Shown one piece after another: positions 1-8,970 of a DNA stretch of 64,000 nucleotides (within the stretch, counting starts at the first letter, position 1; every line of letters begins with the position of its first letter). Source of the DNA: a bacterium (GTDB lineage Bacteria > 4484-113 > JAFGCY01); the NCBI GenBank assembly GCA_020440605.1, contig JAGRNT010000013.1, positions 1 to 64,000 of the forward strand, in the 5' to 3' direction. Made by a program: the position numbers and the translations under genes. The notes beneath the pieces were generated by a model that saw only the letters and a program-made list of their open reading frames with translations, was not told the DNA's origin and made no database searches.

Positions 1-420
1 GACGTCTTCCCCTCCGAGCAGCAGGACCAGATCCGCGCCCAGCTTGCCAACTCCCTGCAGTGCATCATGTCACAGCAGCTGCTGCCCGTCACCGACGGCG
101 GCGGACGAGTGGCGGCGCATGAGGTGATGCTCAACATCCCGGCGATCCGTAACCTGATCCGTGAGAAGAAGGAATTCCAGATCCACTCGGTGATGATGAC
201 GCACTCCAAGCTGGGCATGATGACGATGGACCAGTGTCTGCGTGACCGCTACCTGGACCGCCAGATCACACTGGAGACCGCGATGGCGCACGCCGGCAAC
301 GTGGGCAACCTGCAGCGTCTGATCAGCCACGCCGCGAGCGAGGGCCGGGGCGGCAGCCGCCCGGGTGCCGACCGCGGCGGCCCGATGCTGGACGGCAGCG
401 GCCCGAGCATCGGAGTGTAA
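1..420 (+). CDS. pilT: PilT-type twitching motility ATPase, C-terminal end (5' truncated)
   Basis: The window opens inside this gene; frame 1 is open from base 1 to the TAA at 418-420. The 139 visible residues match the end of type IV pilus retraction ATPases: VFPSEQQ at the start, SQQLLPVTDGGGRVAAHE, then NIPAIRNLIREKK and a late MDQCLRDRYLDRQIT helix. In the family this hexameric cytoplasmic ATPase powers pilus disassembly. The Walker motifs lie upstream, outside the window. The last ~35 residues are a Gly/Arg/Pro-rich tail that looks disordered. A PilU or PilT2 paralogue cannot be excluded. Two hairpin repeats lie between the stop codon and a strong terminator. Confidence 0.9.
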   Translation, partial: DVFPSEQQDQIRAQLANSLQCIMSQQLLPVTDGGGRVAAHEVMLNIPAIRNLIREKKEFQIHSVMMTHSKLGMMTMDQCLRDRYLDRQITLETAMAHAGNVGNLQRLISHAASEGRGGSRPGADRGGPMLDGSGPSIGV

Positions 421-431
421 GAAGGCTCCGT

Positions 432-494
432 GCAATCAGCGAGGAGCTATGCTCTGAGCTGGATTGCATACCCGCGAGAGCTTGTTTGAGCGGG
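432..494 (-). repeat. Two-hairpin dispersed repeat, copy 1
   Basis: On the minus strand this reads as hairpin 1 (CCCGC pairing with GCGGG, outer arms 490-494 and 471-475) followed by hairpin 2 (GCAATC pairing with GATTGC, arms 462-467 and 432-437). It is ~90% identical to copy 2 at 554-616 and related to copies near 32.1 kb and 36.4 kb. Confidence 0.85.
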
Positions 495-553
495 AAGGAG
501 ACTCGGTTCAGGCCGTGAACGGCCTGCTACCAGACGGATGGAAGATGCCGCCA

Positions 554-616
554 GCAATCAGCGAGGAGCTACGCTCTGAGCTGGATTGCAGACCCGCGAG
601 AGCTTGCTTGAGCGGG
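554..616 (-). repeat. Two-hairpin dispersed repeat, copy 2
   Basis: Same layout as copy 1: CCCGC/GCGGG stem (593-597 with 612-616) and GCAATC/GATTGC stem. It starts 122 bp after copy 1 and sits just before the terminator at 640, so it would be transcribed in the pilT 3' end. Confidence 0.85.
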
Positions 617-639
617 AAGAAGAATTTGACTGCCTTGTT

Positions 640-669
640 GGGGGAGGTCCATTGGGCCTCCCCTTTTTT
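640..669 (+). terminator. Rho-independent terminator after pilT
   Basis: A GGGGAGG arm (641-647) pairs with CCTCCCC (658-664) across a 10-nt loop and is followed by a run of T (665-669). It lies 220 nt after the pilT stop codon. Confidence 0.9.
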
Positions 670-740
670 GTTTCCCGTTCGGCTGAAGCCTCACTGGTCT
701 GCCGCTACGGAATGAAACTCTGTCTCATTTGCAATCCTAC

Positions 741-769
741 TTGCAACAAACTGCCGCGCTGCCTACAAT
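741..769 (+). promoter_or_regulatory. Sigma-70-type promoter of the lipoprotein gene at 833
   Basis: TTGCAA (741-746), a 17-nt spacer and TACAAT (764-769) match the housekeeping consensus well. The expected start near 776 gives a leader of ~57 nt that ends in the GAGGAG ribosome site. Confidence 0.65.
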
Positions 770-832
770 GGCATCATGCCTGCCGGGCAAAGCGTCCCAG
801 CGACATCGGATCTCCCATGAGGAGGAGCAAGC

Positions 833-2527
833 ATGTTGCGCAAGATTGCAGTTCTGATGATTGTCAGCGGTATCTTCCTGAGCGCCTGCGGCGGATCGGC
901 AGGCAGCCTGGGCTCACCGCAACCCACGCTGCCAACGGGGAATTCCGCCACAGCGGGCCCGCATCCGGTTCCCTTCCCGACTGACACCCCTGCCGTGCAC
1001 GGAGCCAGTGCGATCCAGCAGGTGTCGCTGCCCGGCAGCGATGCGGACAGCAGCGGCATCATATCCGCCAATCCCGGCAGTGCCAGCTTCGCGCAGGTGA
1101 ATGGCAATGACATGCTGCTGGTGGCCTTTCCCGGTGACAGCGCATTCGCGGTCTACGGCCTGCACAGCGGGGCCTTCAGCTCGGACGCAGTTCACTTCCA
1201 GCTGCAGACCACCGTTCCCGGCTTGCCGGCCCGGAACTTCATCGGCGTTGCCGACTTTGATCTCGGCCGCTGGCGCTGGTTCCCGTATGAACAGAGCAGT
1301 CCGCAGATTGACATCTCCGGCTTCGGGCATGTCAGCCCGCTTGGCAATGTCTTCGTGGCTTTCCTTGCCAATGACGACGTGGCGCTGACGGTTGAATCCT
1401 GCTGGCTGAACCTGGACATGCCGGTCTGGGTCACGCAGCCGGTCTCCAGCCTGCCGCGGATGGGGCAGGTACACAGCATGGCACTGGTGGACGGGCTGCC
1501 TGCGGTGATCGCGCAGCAGCGCCAGCTGGTGACTGACAACGACCTGCTCTACTGCCATACAGCCACGGCCTTCCCGGCCGGTCCGGCGGACTGGAGCCTG
1601 AGCGAGATTGCAGCGGGGGTGTTTGATCCTGTGCTGGCCCTGGAACTGATTGAGCAGCCTGGTCCACTGCCTGGCTTCGCCGAGATCCTCAGCAGCAATC
1701 AGCTCTGGTATGCCTGGGCGGACAGCACGCTGCCCGCAGGCAGCGGGGACTGGAACTACAGCTACATTGCCAATGTGGAAAGCGAGGAAATGTCCCTGGC
1801 CCGCATCCAGGACCGGGCGGCGCTGCTGTACGAGAGTGCCGGATCGGGCGGCGGCACGAAGGTGGAATACGCCTGGGCCACGGCACCATTGCCAACGGGA
1901 GCAGACTGGCTCCTCTGGAACGTCGCTGATTCCGGTGACCCGGCACAGAACTACGGCGGCCTCTCGCTCTGCGCGGTGCAGAACGATCTGCCGACCGCCA
2001 TCTACTATGACTATACCGGCTCAGGACTGATGTTGTTCAGTGCCATACAGGCGGAGATCACCGCAGCAAACCAGACCTACACTGCCCTTGTCGAGGATCC
2101 ACCACTGGGTGGTGGTTTCAATGACGTCATGTCCTGGCAGGGACTGCCTACAATGGTGTATGACCAGTTCTGGTCAGTCCCCCGTCTAGCCAGGGCAGAT
2201 ATGGTGCACCCGGCCCTTCCGGAAGACTTCAGCTGGCATCATGACCTATGGAATCGGGGCATGGATTCACCGGCGATGGCGGATCTCGGCGGAACACTGG
2301 GAATCGCCTGGCACGATTTCCATGACTACAGTGTGTGGTTCGCCTACTACAGCGGGCCGCCGGGGGATGCCGCGGGTCCGGCGGACTGGAAGGTCGCGCA
2401 GGTCGATTCCCGTGCGACATCAGGCGACATCTGCATCGTCACACTGCCCGGGAACCTGCCGGGGATCAGCTACTACGTGGATGCGGACACGCAGCTCTAC
2501 TTCGCCTCGACCACTGCTCTGCCCTAG
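833..2527 (+). CDS. Secreted lipoprotein of unknown function, probable beta-propeller-like repeats
   Basis: A 564-residue protein with a lipoprotein signal peptide: basic MLRK, a hydrophobic stretch, and a lipobox ending FLSAC with the lipid cysteine at residue 19. The mature part is rich in Trp, Asp and Gly and repeats phrases of the type GLP-x-(V/I)-x-Y-(Y/D) and 'AxxPLPTG..DW', roughly every 45-60 residues. This pattern suggests a beta-propeller or similar repeated beta fold. There is no EF-hand or PKD module, so it is not a member of the array that follows, though it may be expressed at the same surface. GAGGAG lies 6 nt before the ATG. Function unknown. Confidence 0.8.
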   Translation: MLRKIAVLMIVSGIFLSACGGSAGSLGSPQPTLPTGNSATAGPHPVPFPTDTPAVHGASAIQQVSLPGSDADSSGIISANPGSASFAQVNGNDMLLVAFPGDSAFAVYGLHSGAFSSDAVHFQLQTTVPGLPARNFIGVADFDLGRWRWFPYEQSSPQIDISGFGHVSPLGNVFVAFLANDDVALTVESCWLNLDMPVWVTQPVSSLPRMGQVHSMALVDGLPAVIAQQRQLVTDNDLLYCHTATAFPAGPADWSLSEIAAGVFDPVLALELIEQPGPLPGFAEILSSNQLWYAWADSTLPAGSGDWNYSYIANVESEEMSLARIQDRAALLYESAGSGGGTKVEYAWATAPLPTGADWLLWNVADSGDPAQNYGGLSLCAVQNDLPTAIYYDYTGSGLMLFSAIQAEITAANQTYTALVEDPPLGGGFNDVMSWQGLPTMVYDQFWSVPRLARADMVHPALPEDFSWHHDLWNRGMDSPAMADLGGTLGIAWHDFHDYSVWFAYYSGPPGDAAGPADWKVAQVDSRATSGDICIVTLPGNLPGISYYVDADTQLYFASTTALP

Positions 2528-2541
2528 CCCGGATCCGGGCT
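2526..2541. repeat. Perfect 16-bp palindrome at the lipoprotein stop codon
   Basis: AGCCCGGATCCGGGCT is fully self-complementary and overlaps the TAG stop at 2525-2527. No T run follows on either strand, so it is not a canonical terminator; it may stall polymerase or stabilise the 3' end. Confidence 0.5.
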
Positions 2542-2623
2542 TGCCTGGGGCAGCGGAAGCGTCCCTTTCGCTGCAGCCGGCAATCTGTTAAACTCCGGTT
2601 ATCGGCTGAATGAGAGGGAAGTA

Positions 2624-5440
2624 ATGGGTGAATACAGGTGCTTGAATCCGCTGCGGGCCACAGCGGGTTTCTTGGGGGTTATTGCCTGCACGCTGCTGCT
2701 GCATGCCTGCGCGGGCGGGAATGGCGAAACGCTGCAGCCAACAGACATTCCACCCGAAACAGTGATGAACCAGCAGGCTCCAGGCCTGTCTGAGCTGCAG
2801 GGGCTGCTGGACAGTGAACTGGCCCGGCTCGGCGTTGACAGGGAGCTCAGCAACAGCGCTCCCGGCAATGGCAATGCGGTGCTGGATCTGCGGGTAATCG
2901 CAACGGAAGTCCTGCCGGATGAAAGTGCCAGCTTTGAGCTGCGCTGGACCGAACAGCTGGTCGGCGACTATGACCAGAACGGGCTTGTCAACGCAAGCGA
3001 TCTCGTGCCTCTTGCGCAGAACTTCAATGCCAGTGTTGACTATCTGCCAGCATCAGAAGCAGGTGCAAGCGGCAGATTGCCTTCCGGCGACAGCCTGGGC
3101 AGCGGTGCTGCCAACTGGCGCCTGGCGCGGGTGGATGGCAATGGCGACGGCGTGATCAACGCCTCGGACATCACCCCGATTGCCCAGCACTGGCAGGAGA
3201 GCCTGGCGGGCTACGCTGTCTATCGCGCAGCAGATGGTGCAGAGCCTCAGCTGCTGCCTGACCCGGCGGATGCGGAGTCCGGCATCAGCATCATGCGTCC
3301 CGCTGATATTGACAACCTGCTGCCCGTCAGCTACCTGCTGGCGGACACGGTTGCACTGCCCGGCGGCTTCAGCTACTTCGTGGTGCCAGTCGGCAGCAGC
3401 GGCAGCGGTGTGGGTCCGGCGGCGGAACCGGTGGATGCCTCATTCAATCTGCCGCCCACGGCTCTGCTCAGTGCGGACGTGACGAGTGGCATGGCGTTGC
3501 TCAGTGTGAACTTCGATGCCAGTGGCTCAAGTGATCCCGACGGCGAGATCAGCACATACGAATTCGACTTTGACAACAATGGTGAGTATGACGCCGTCGG
3601 CCCGCTGGCCACGGTGCAGCATGACTTCGCCGGAGGCGAGCATACCGTTCGCCTGCGGGTGACAGACGATGCGGGAGCCACTGCGACGGATGAGCTGACG
3701 CTCAGTGTCGATGACGGCATCATCGCCGTGATCAGTGCAGCGCAGACAGAGGACTCCGTACCTGCTGAGCTGACACTGTCCGCTGTTGGCTCCACCGTCA
3801 AGCAGCCGCTTGAGAGCTGCGCATGGTTCATAGACGACGAAACTGCGGCCAGCCAGAGCACCCCCGCACTGGCTGACTTCAATGCACAGTTCAGCACGGC
3901 GGGAATGCACAGCGTGCGCCTCGTGCTGACCGGTGAGGACGGCATTGAGCGCTCCGACAGCTTGGAACTGAGCATCCTGCCAGGCCCGCTGGCTCTGATC
4001 AGTTCCAGCCATATCGACCATATGCCAGCCAGCAGCCTGCTTGAGCTCGATGCCATCGGCAGCGCGGGCGAGGAAATCAGTTTCGCCTGGGACGTTGATG
4101 CGCCCTGGAGCGAGGAGAACGACATTGCAAACTTCATTGCCGAGATTGAGGGGCAGAGCCGCATCAGCATCCAGCCGCAGAGCGCCGGCAGCCTGCATGT
4201 GACGCTGCGCGTGACAGACCGCTTCGGCAAGCATGCCGATGCCCCGTTCTCGATTGAGATTGACGATGTCTGGCCCAGCTTCAGCTTCGATGTCGCGCTC
4301 AAGCCGGCCGGCAGCGAGTTCTTGCTGGATGGCAGCGGCAGCACCGCCGGGGTGCCGATCACCAACTACACATGGGACTTCGACAGTGACGGCAGCATAG
4401 ACCAGCAGGGTCCCGACCCCCAGGCCAGCTTCACGCCACCGCCGGGGCGCGGCATGGTGACGATGGGGATTGACGGTGATGACGGTCCGCTGGCTGAGTA
4501 CAGCGGCTGGTACATCGCCTTCGAGGGTGAGATCGTGATCGTGCGCAATGACGAGGAGGAGTATCCTGCCAACCTTGATGCGATCACGGATGACCTGGAT
4601 GCGATCCCCGCCGCCTGGCGCATGATCGACTACAGTGATGACCTGCTGGAACTGGAGGAGGAATCCTCGAGCATCCTCTACATCTGGTACCGCGGTGGGC
4701 CGGGAGCCGAAACGGAGACGCGGCCCTACACGCGGATGTGGACCACGGCTGAGATTGACAATTACATCGGTCTGATGGAGACCGAGCGCAATGTGTTGCT
4801 GATGAGCCAGGCGCATGGCAAGGACCCGGACATTTCCGATGTGAATTTCCTCGACAGTGCCTGGGAGATCGCCTACGGCATGGATCTGGTTGACAATGCC
4901 CTGCCCTCCGCTGCCCATCGGCACCCCTGGGCGGCCGGCATCAGCACTGATGACACCATCGGCCTTGGTGATGGCAACGGCTGGTTCCCGACCTCCCCGC
5001 AGACGGCCAGTTTCGCCGGTTCCCACGAGCTGCAGCACGGAGCGGACGGCACATCGTCGGCGGAGCGCTATACGGGACTGGACAGCTCCGGAAAGATCCC
5101 CGTCAGACTGCGCATCAACAACTGCTACCAGCTCTGTGGCATCGGATTCTTCGATCCGCTGTTCAGCAGTGGCTGGCATTCGGCATATACAACGGGCGGA
5201 ATCAGCGGCGAACAGGTCTCCGGCTTCGAGATGAACATGCTGAGCTATGGCAACAGAAAGGCCCCGGATGCCGAAATCGGCTTCCATCCGGACTATGAGC
5301 ATGTGGAAGGCAATGCCCGCCTGTGGGTGATCGGCTATCCCTGGGCGCAGGTGGAGGTGCTGCTCGGTACTGATGGCATACAGCGCCATGACATCCTGCA
5401 CAACATCCTTGCCTGGCTGCTGGTGGATGACATGCCCTGA
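2624..5440 (+). CDS. Dockerin-like/PKD surface lipoprotein, array member 1
   Basis: A 938-residue lipoprotein, first of four paralogues. Signal peptide ends LLHAC (lipid Cys29). After a short helix (LLDSELARLGVD, ~61-72) comes an EF-hand pair: loops DYDQNGLVNASD (115-126) and DGNGDGVINASD (171-182), each followed by 'xxTPxAQHW'-type helices as in type I dockerins. An FN3-like strand region (GYAVYRA) leads into a PKD-like domain (~283-365; DASGSSDPDGEI, LRVTDDAG) and two more beta domains. The C-terminal ~300 residues (from ~634) carry the array's shared alpha/beta domain (IVIVRNDEEE, IWYRGGPGAE, VLLMSQAHGKD). GAGGGA precedes the ATG. In dockerins such loops bind Ca2+; that use here is inferred. 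Confidence 0.85.
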   Translation: MGEYRCLNPLRATAGFLGVIACTLLLHACAGGNGETLQPTDIPPETVMNQQAPGLSELQGLLDSELARLGVDRELSNSAPGNGNAVLDLRVIATEVLPDESASFELRWTEQLVGDYDQNGLVNASDLVPLAQNFNASVDYLPASEAGASGRLPSGDSLGSGAANWRLARVDGNGDGVINASDITPIAQHWQESLAGYAVYRAADGAEPQLLPDPADAESGISIMRPADIDNLLPVSYLLADTVALPGGFSYFVVPVGSSGSGVGPAAEPVDASFNLPPTALLSADVTSGMALLSVNFDASGSSDPDGEISTYEFDFDNNGEYDAVGPLATVQHDFAGGEHTVRLRVTDDAGATATDELTLSVDDGIIAVISAAQTEDSVPAELTLSAVGSTVKQPLESCAWFIDDETAASQSTPALADFNAQFSTAGMHSVRLVLTGEDGIERSDSLELSILPGPLALISSSHIDHMPASSLLELDAIGSAGEEISFAWDVDAPWSEENDIANFIAEIEGQSRISIQPQSAGSLHVTLRVTDRFGKHADAPFSIEIDDVWPSFSFDVALKPAGSEFLLDGSGSTAGVPITNYTWDFDSDGSIDQQGPDPQASFTPPPGRGMVTMGIDGDDGPLAEYSGWYIAFEGEIVIVRNDEEEYPANLDAITDDLDAIPAAWRMIDYSDDLLELEEESSSILYIWYRGGPGAETETRPYTRMWTTAEIDNYIGLMETERNVLLMSQAHGKDPDISDVNFLDSAWEIAYGMDLVDNALPSAAHRHPWAAGISTDDTIGLGDGNGWFPTSPQTASFAGSHELQHGADGTSSAERYTGLDSSGKIPVRLRINNCYQLCGIGFFDPLFSSGWHSAYTTGGISGEQVSGFEMNMLSYGNRKAPDAEIGFHPDYEHVEGNARLWVIGYPWAQVEVLLGTDGIQRHDILHNILAWLLVDDMP

Positions 5441-5532
5441 TCGCGGGCGAGTGTGAAGCAGAGGTATAGACAGTGTCATGTCCCGGGAGATTGCATTCTG
5501 ATAAACTGCAGATACCGGCTTTGTGAGGAAAT

Positions 5533-8500
5533 ATGGACAGAACAAGCAATGTGGGTGTGCTGCAATACTCAGGCATCCTGATTGGGGGAATCTGGTGCGT
5601 GTTGATGCTGGCAGCCTGCGGGGGCAGCGACAGTGGCCGGCAGGTCACACCACTGGATCGGGACCAGGCTCCGGCGCAGCTCGACTCGCTGCAGGCCCTG
5701 CTTGACTCAGAGCTTCTGCGCCTGGGCGTCGACACATCCCGCGAAGCAAGCATCGCCCCATCCGCCGGCAATGCGGTGTTCGACCTGCAGGCCACGGTGA
5801 CGACGGTCGTTCCCGGGGAACAGGCGGATGTGAGCCTGCGCTGGACGGAGCGCCTGGTCGGCGACTATGACCGGAACGGACTTGTCAACGCAGCCGACCT
5901 TGTGCCGCTGGCCCGGCATTTCGGCGAGGCGGTCAGCTACCGCAGCGCACTGGACACTGACGGCATCGAGGGCTGGCCAACCGGGCTGGCTTATGACCCT
6001 GGCGATGCAGCCAACTGGCGCCTGGCGCGCATCGATGGCAACATGGACGGGGAGATTAATGCCGGGGACGTGACGCCGATCGCCCAGCACTGGCAGCAGT
6101 CACTGTCGGGCTACAGGGTCTACCGCCAGCATGGCGACCAGGAAGCAGCCGAGCTGCTGAATGGTCCGCAGGAAACACTCGGCCTGTTCAGCGTGGAGCG
6201 CAGTCCCTCGGATGACAACAACCGGCCGGTTACATACAGCTTCAGCGACACACTGACTGACGCGGGAGAATACCTGTACTACGTGGCGGCCTATGACTCC
6301 GGCAGCGATGGCGAAGGCCCGCCGAGCAGGCCGGTACGGCCGTCCCTGAACATTCCGCCGGTGGCCACCCTGTCAGTTGACCCGCCTAACGGTGCCGCAC
6401 CGCTGCAGGTCAGCCTGGATGCCTCTGCATCCACGGACCCCGATGGCCGGATCGTCAGTTATGAATTTGACCTCGACGGCGATGGCAAGTACGACCAGAC
6501 CGGCATTGACCCTGACGCGACCGCCAGCTTCGGCTCCGGCAGCCATACCGTCAGGCTGCGGGTGACTGATGACGCCGGTGCCAGCGACAGGATCGACCTG
6601 ACGATCAATGTAGGCGACGAGATCATCCCGCTGATCACGAGCAACAAACAGGCCGACATGCTGCCGGCGGTCTTCCTGCTGGACAGCACGCTGTCCCAGG
6701 TCAGCATTCCGCTGTCATTGGTGGAATGGTTCGTGAATGACGATGAGCTGCCCTCGCAGAGTGGCACGGAGCTGGACACATTCCTGTTTGAGCCGGAGTT
6801 CACCGGCTTCCACCAGGTCAGGCTGGTGCTGACCAGCCAGTCGGGGTACAGCTACGAAACGAAGATCAGCCTGCAGGTCTATGACGGTGACGACAGCGTG
6901 CCGCTCATCACCGTCAACCGGGTGGAGGACTCGCTGCCCGCTGATTTCACCTTCTCGGCGGACCAGTCGATCCTTGCCAAGCCACTGGCGATCTGCCACT
7001 GGTTCATCGGACAGGTCCCCGAGCTGGCACAGACAACGCAGGAACTGGCGGACTTCTCGCCGGAATTCAGCCAGCCAGGCCTGCAGAAGGTCACGCTGCG
7101 CCTGATTGACATTGACGGCGGCGTCTGGGAAAACAGCCAGACGATCTATGTCCACCCCGCTCCTGCAGCAGTTTTCAGCGGTGGCGAGAACGGATTCTGG
7201 GAGGATGACGCGGCAGACTTCAGTGCAGCCGACAGTATCGGTGTCGGGCTGAGCTACCAATGGGACCTGGATGCGGACTGGCTGCCGAATTCAGATGACA
7301 ACGTGTTCGAGGATGACTACTTCACTGAGAACATCAGTTTCCAGTGCCTTGACAACGGTACATTCACTCTGATCCTTAGGGTGACGGACCGCTTCGGCAA
7401 ACAGGATGAAACCAGCGCTGAATGCACGGTGCACAGGCGGTTGAGTATCTACGTGGATGCCGATGAGAACTGGTATGAGCAGGGCGACAGGTTCTACGAG
7501 GGGCAGCTCGGACAGCTTCTGATATATCCGCAGGGCGGGCCATACAATGGCATCCTCAGCGGCTGGGAAATGAGCTTCCCCGGCACCGAGATGCCGAGCC
7601 TGAGCGGTGAGTCCTTCGGCCAGAACAACCCGCTGAACATCACATGGTTCGAGCCCGGGCAAATTCCTGTGCACCTTGAATTGCAGCAGAATGTCAGCGA
7701 AGTGACACCACCTGAACTGATTGCGGACTTCACTATTGATGTGGCGGCATTTGATCCACAGTTCACGGCGGACTCCTTCTTCAAGTCTGCCGGAAACGAG
7801 ATCACATTTGACATTTCCGCTTCGGTATCGGACCTGCCAGTCGCCAACTACGGTTGGGACTGGGAATCGGACGGCAATTTGGATCACACCGGGCTGGAAA
7901 GCAGCCTGAGCCATACTTTCGCCCAGGGCACTTACACGGTGACAATGCACATGTATGCCCAGAACGGCTATTCCCGCAGCGTCAGCCACCAGGCGGGAGT
8001 GCTGGACGGGGAAGTGGTGATCATCCGCAATGACGGCAATACCTACGATGCCAACTATGATGCGATCACTTCTGACCTGGATGAACTGGGCATTGCCTGG
8101 AGCGGCATTGACTACTACCCCGGCATCGCTGACGACGAGTCCGGCAGCAGCAACTACCTCTACATCTGGTACCGTGGCGGACCGGGTGCGGAGAGCGAAG
8201 CGCGGCCATATACGACGATGTGGACAAGCACGGAGATTGACGACTACCTGGCACTGATGAACTATGGCAAGAACCTGCTGGTGATGAGCCAGGCCCAGGG
8301 CAAGGACCCGGATGCGGTGATTGAACCCAACCTGTGGGTTGAGGTCCATGGAATGAGCCTGGTGCCGAATACTGTGCCTGCTGCGGAACTGAGGCATCCC
8401 TGGGCCGTCGGCCTGCAGACCGATGACCGGATCGGTTTCGGCGGAACACTTGGCTGGACGGCGATCTGTCCGCAGAACCTGTACCTCGACGGCAGCCATG

Positions 8501-8916
8501 ACTTAACTTACGGCACGGACGGTACCGGCGCCGCCAGCCGCTTCACAGGAGCCGGGAGCAGCGGCAAGATCCCGATCGCCATGCGCATCGAGAACTGCTA
8601 CCAATTCAGCGGAATCGGATACTACTCCGCATTCTGGGGAACGGGAGCGCCCGGGCTGAGCATGGGGGTCAATGGGGAGAAGTTCCTCGAATTCGATCTC
8701 GGATTCATGAGTTACGGGAACCGGCAGGCGCCTGACGCGAACATCGGATTCTTCCCGAGCTACCAGCACACGGCCGGTCCGGCGAGAATGTGGGTGGTCT
8801 GCTATCCCTGGAACCAGTTGAGCATCATCAGCAGTTATCCGGTGGGCATGTCCCGCGCCGAAGCCCTGCAGAACATCCTCGGCTGGCTGCGGGAGGACGA
8901 CTGGGCTGCCTTCTAG
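5533..8916 (+). CDS. Dockerin-like/PKD surface lipoprotein, array member 2
   Basis: A 1127-residue paralogue of the preceding protein. Lipobox LAAC, lipid Cys29. EF-hand loops DYDRNGLVNAAD (111-122) and DGNMDGEINAGD (168-179), FN3-like segment (GYRVYRQHGDQ), PKD-like domain (~276-365; DASASTDPDG, LRVTDDAG), several immunoglobulin-like beta domains, then the shared C-terminal domain from ~826 (VVIIRNDGNTYDANYD, IWYRGGPGAESE, LLVMSQAQGKD). Residues ~50-270 are close to identical to member 3, while the middle is much more divergent. It has its own ribosome site (GTGAGGA) 92 nt after member 1. The longer middle, compared with member 1, is due to extra beta domains. Confidence 0.85.
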   Translation: MDRTSNVGVLQYSGILIGGIWCVLMLAACGGSDSGRQVTPLDRDQAPAQLDSLQALLDSELLRLGVDTSREASIAPSAGNAVFDLQATVTTVVPGEQADVSLRWTERLVGDYDRNGLVNAADLVPLARHFGEAVSYRSALDTDGIEGWPTGLAYDPGDAANWRLARIDGNMDGEINAGDVTPIAQHWQQSLSGYRVYRQHGDQEAAELLNGPQETLGLFSVERSPSDDNNRPVTYSFSDTLTDAGEYLYYVAAYDSGSDGEGPPSRPVRPSLNIPPVATLSVDPPNGAAPLQVSLDASASTDPDGRIVSYEFDLDGDGKYDQTGIDPDATASFGSGSHTVRLRVTDDAGASDRIDLTINVGDEIIPLITSNKQADMLPAVFLLDSTLSQVSIPLSLVEWFVNDDELPSQSGTELDTFLFEPEFTGFHQVRLVLTSQSGYSYETKISLQVYDGDDSVPLITVNRVEDSLPADFTFSADQSILAKPLAICHWFIGQVPELAQTTQELADFSPEFSQPGLQKVTLRLIDIDGGVWENSQTIYVHPAPAAVFSGGENGFWEDDAADFSAADSIGVGLSYQWDLDADWLPNSDDNVFEDDYFTENISFQCLDNGTFTLILRVTDRFGKQDETSAECTVHRRLSIYVDADENWYEQGDRFYEGQLGQLLIYPQGGPYNGILSGWEMSFPGTEMPSLSGESFGQNNPLNITWFEPGQIPVHLELQQNVSEVTPPELIADFTIDVAAFDPQFTADSFFKSAGNEITFDISASVSDLPVANYGWDWESDGNLDHTGLESSLSHTFAQGTYTVTMHMYAQNGYSRSVSHQAGVLDGEVVIIRNDGNTYDANYDAITSDLDELGIAWSGIDYYPGIADDESGSSNYLYIWYRGGPGAESEARPYTTMWTSTEIDDYLALMNYGKNLLVMSQAQGKDPDAVIEPNLWVEVHGMSLVPNTVPAAELRHPWAVGLQTDDRIGFGGTLGWTAICPQNLYLDGSHDLTYGTDGTGAASRFTGAGSSGKIPIAMRIENCYQFSGIGYYSAFWGTGAPGLSMGVNGEKFLEFDLGFMSYGNRQAPDANIGFFPSYQHTAGPARMWVVCYPWNQLSIISSYPVGMSRAEALQNILGWLREDDWAAF

Positions 8917-8970
8917 GACAACCGGCCTGCCTGTTGCGGCGGCCACCCGGCAAGGTCCGGAGAACGGAAA

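Larger units (their letters stand above)
421..832. other. Intergenic region with two hairpin repeats, a terminator and a promoter
   Basis: This gene-free stretch holds, in order, two copies of the two-hairpin repeat (432-494, 554-616), a GGCCGT-GA-ACGGCC palindrome between them (511-524), the pilT terminator (640-669) and a promoter (741-769) for the lipoprotein gene at 833. Short open frames here cross the repeats and have no coding character. Confidence 0.8.

Noticed and set aside
3527..5545. Long open frame on the minus strand inside array member 1 (672 codons)
   Set aside because: It is wholly antisense to a lipoprotein gene with clear domains, has no ribosome site and encodes His/Arg/Gln-rich sequence typical of antisense frames in high-GC DNA.
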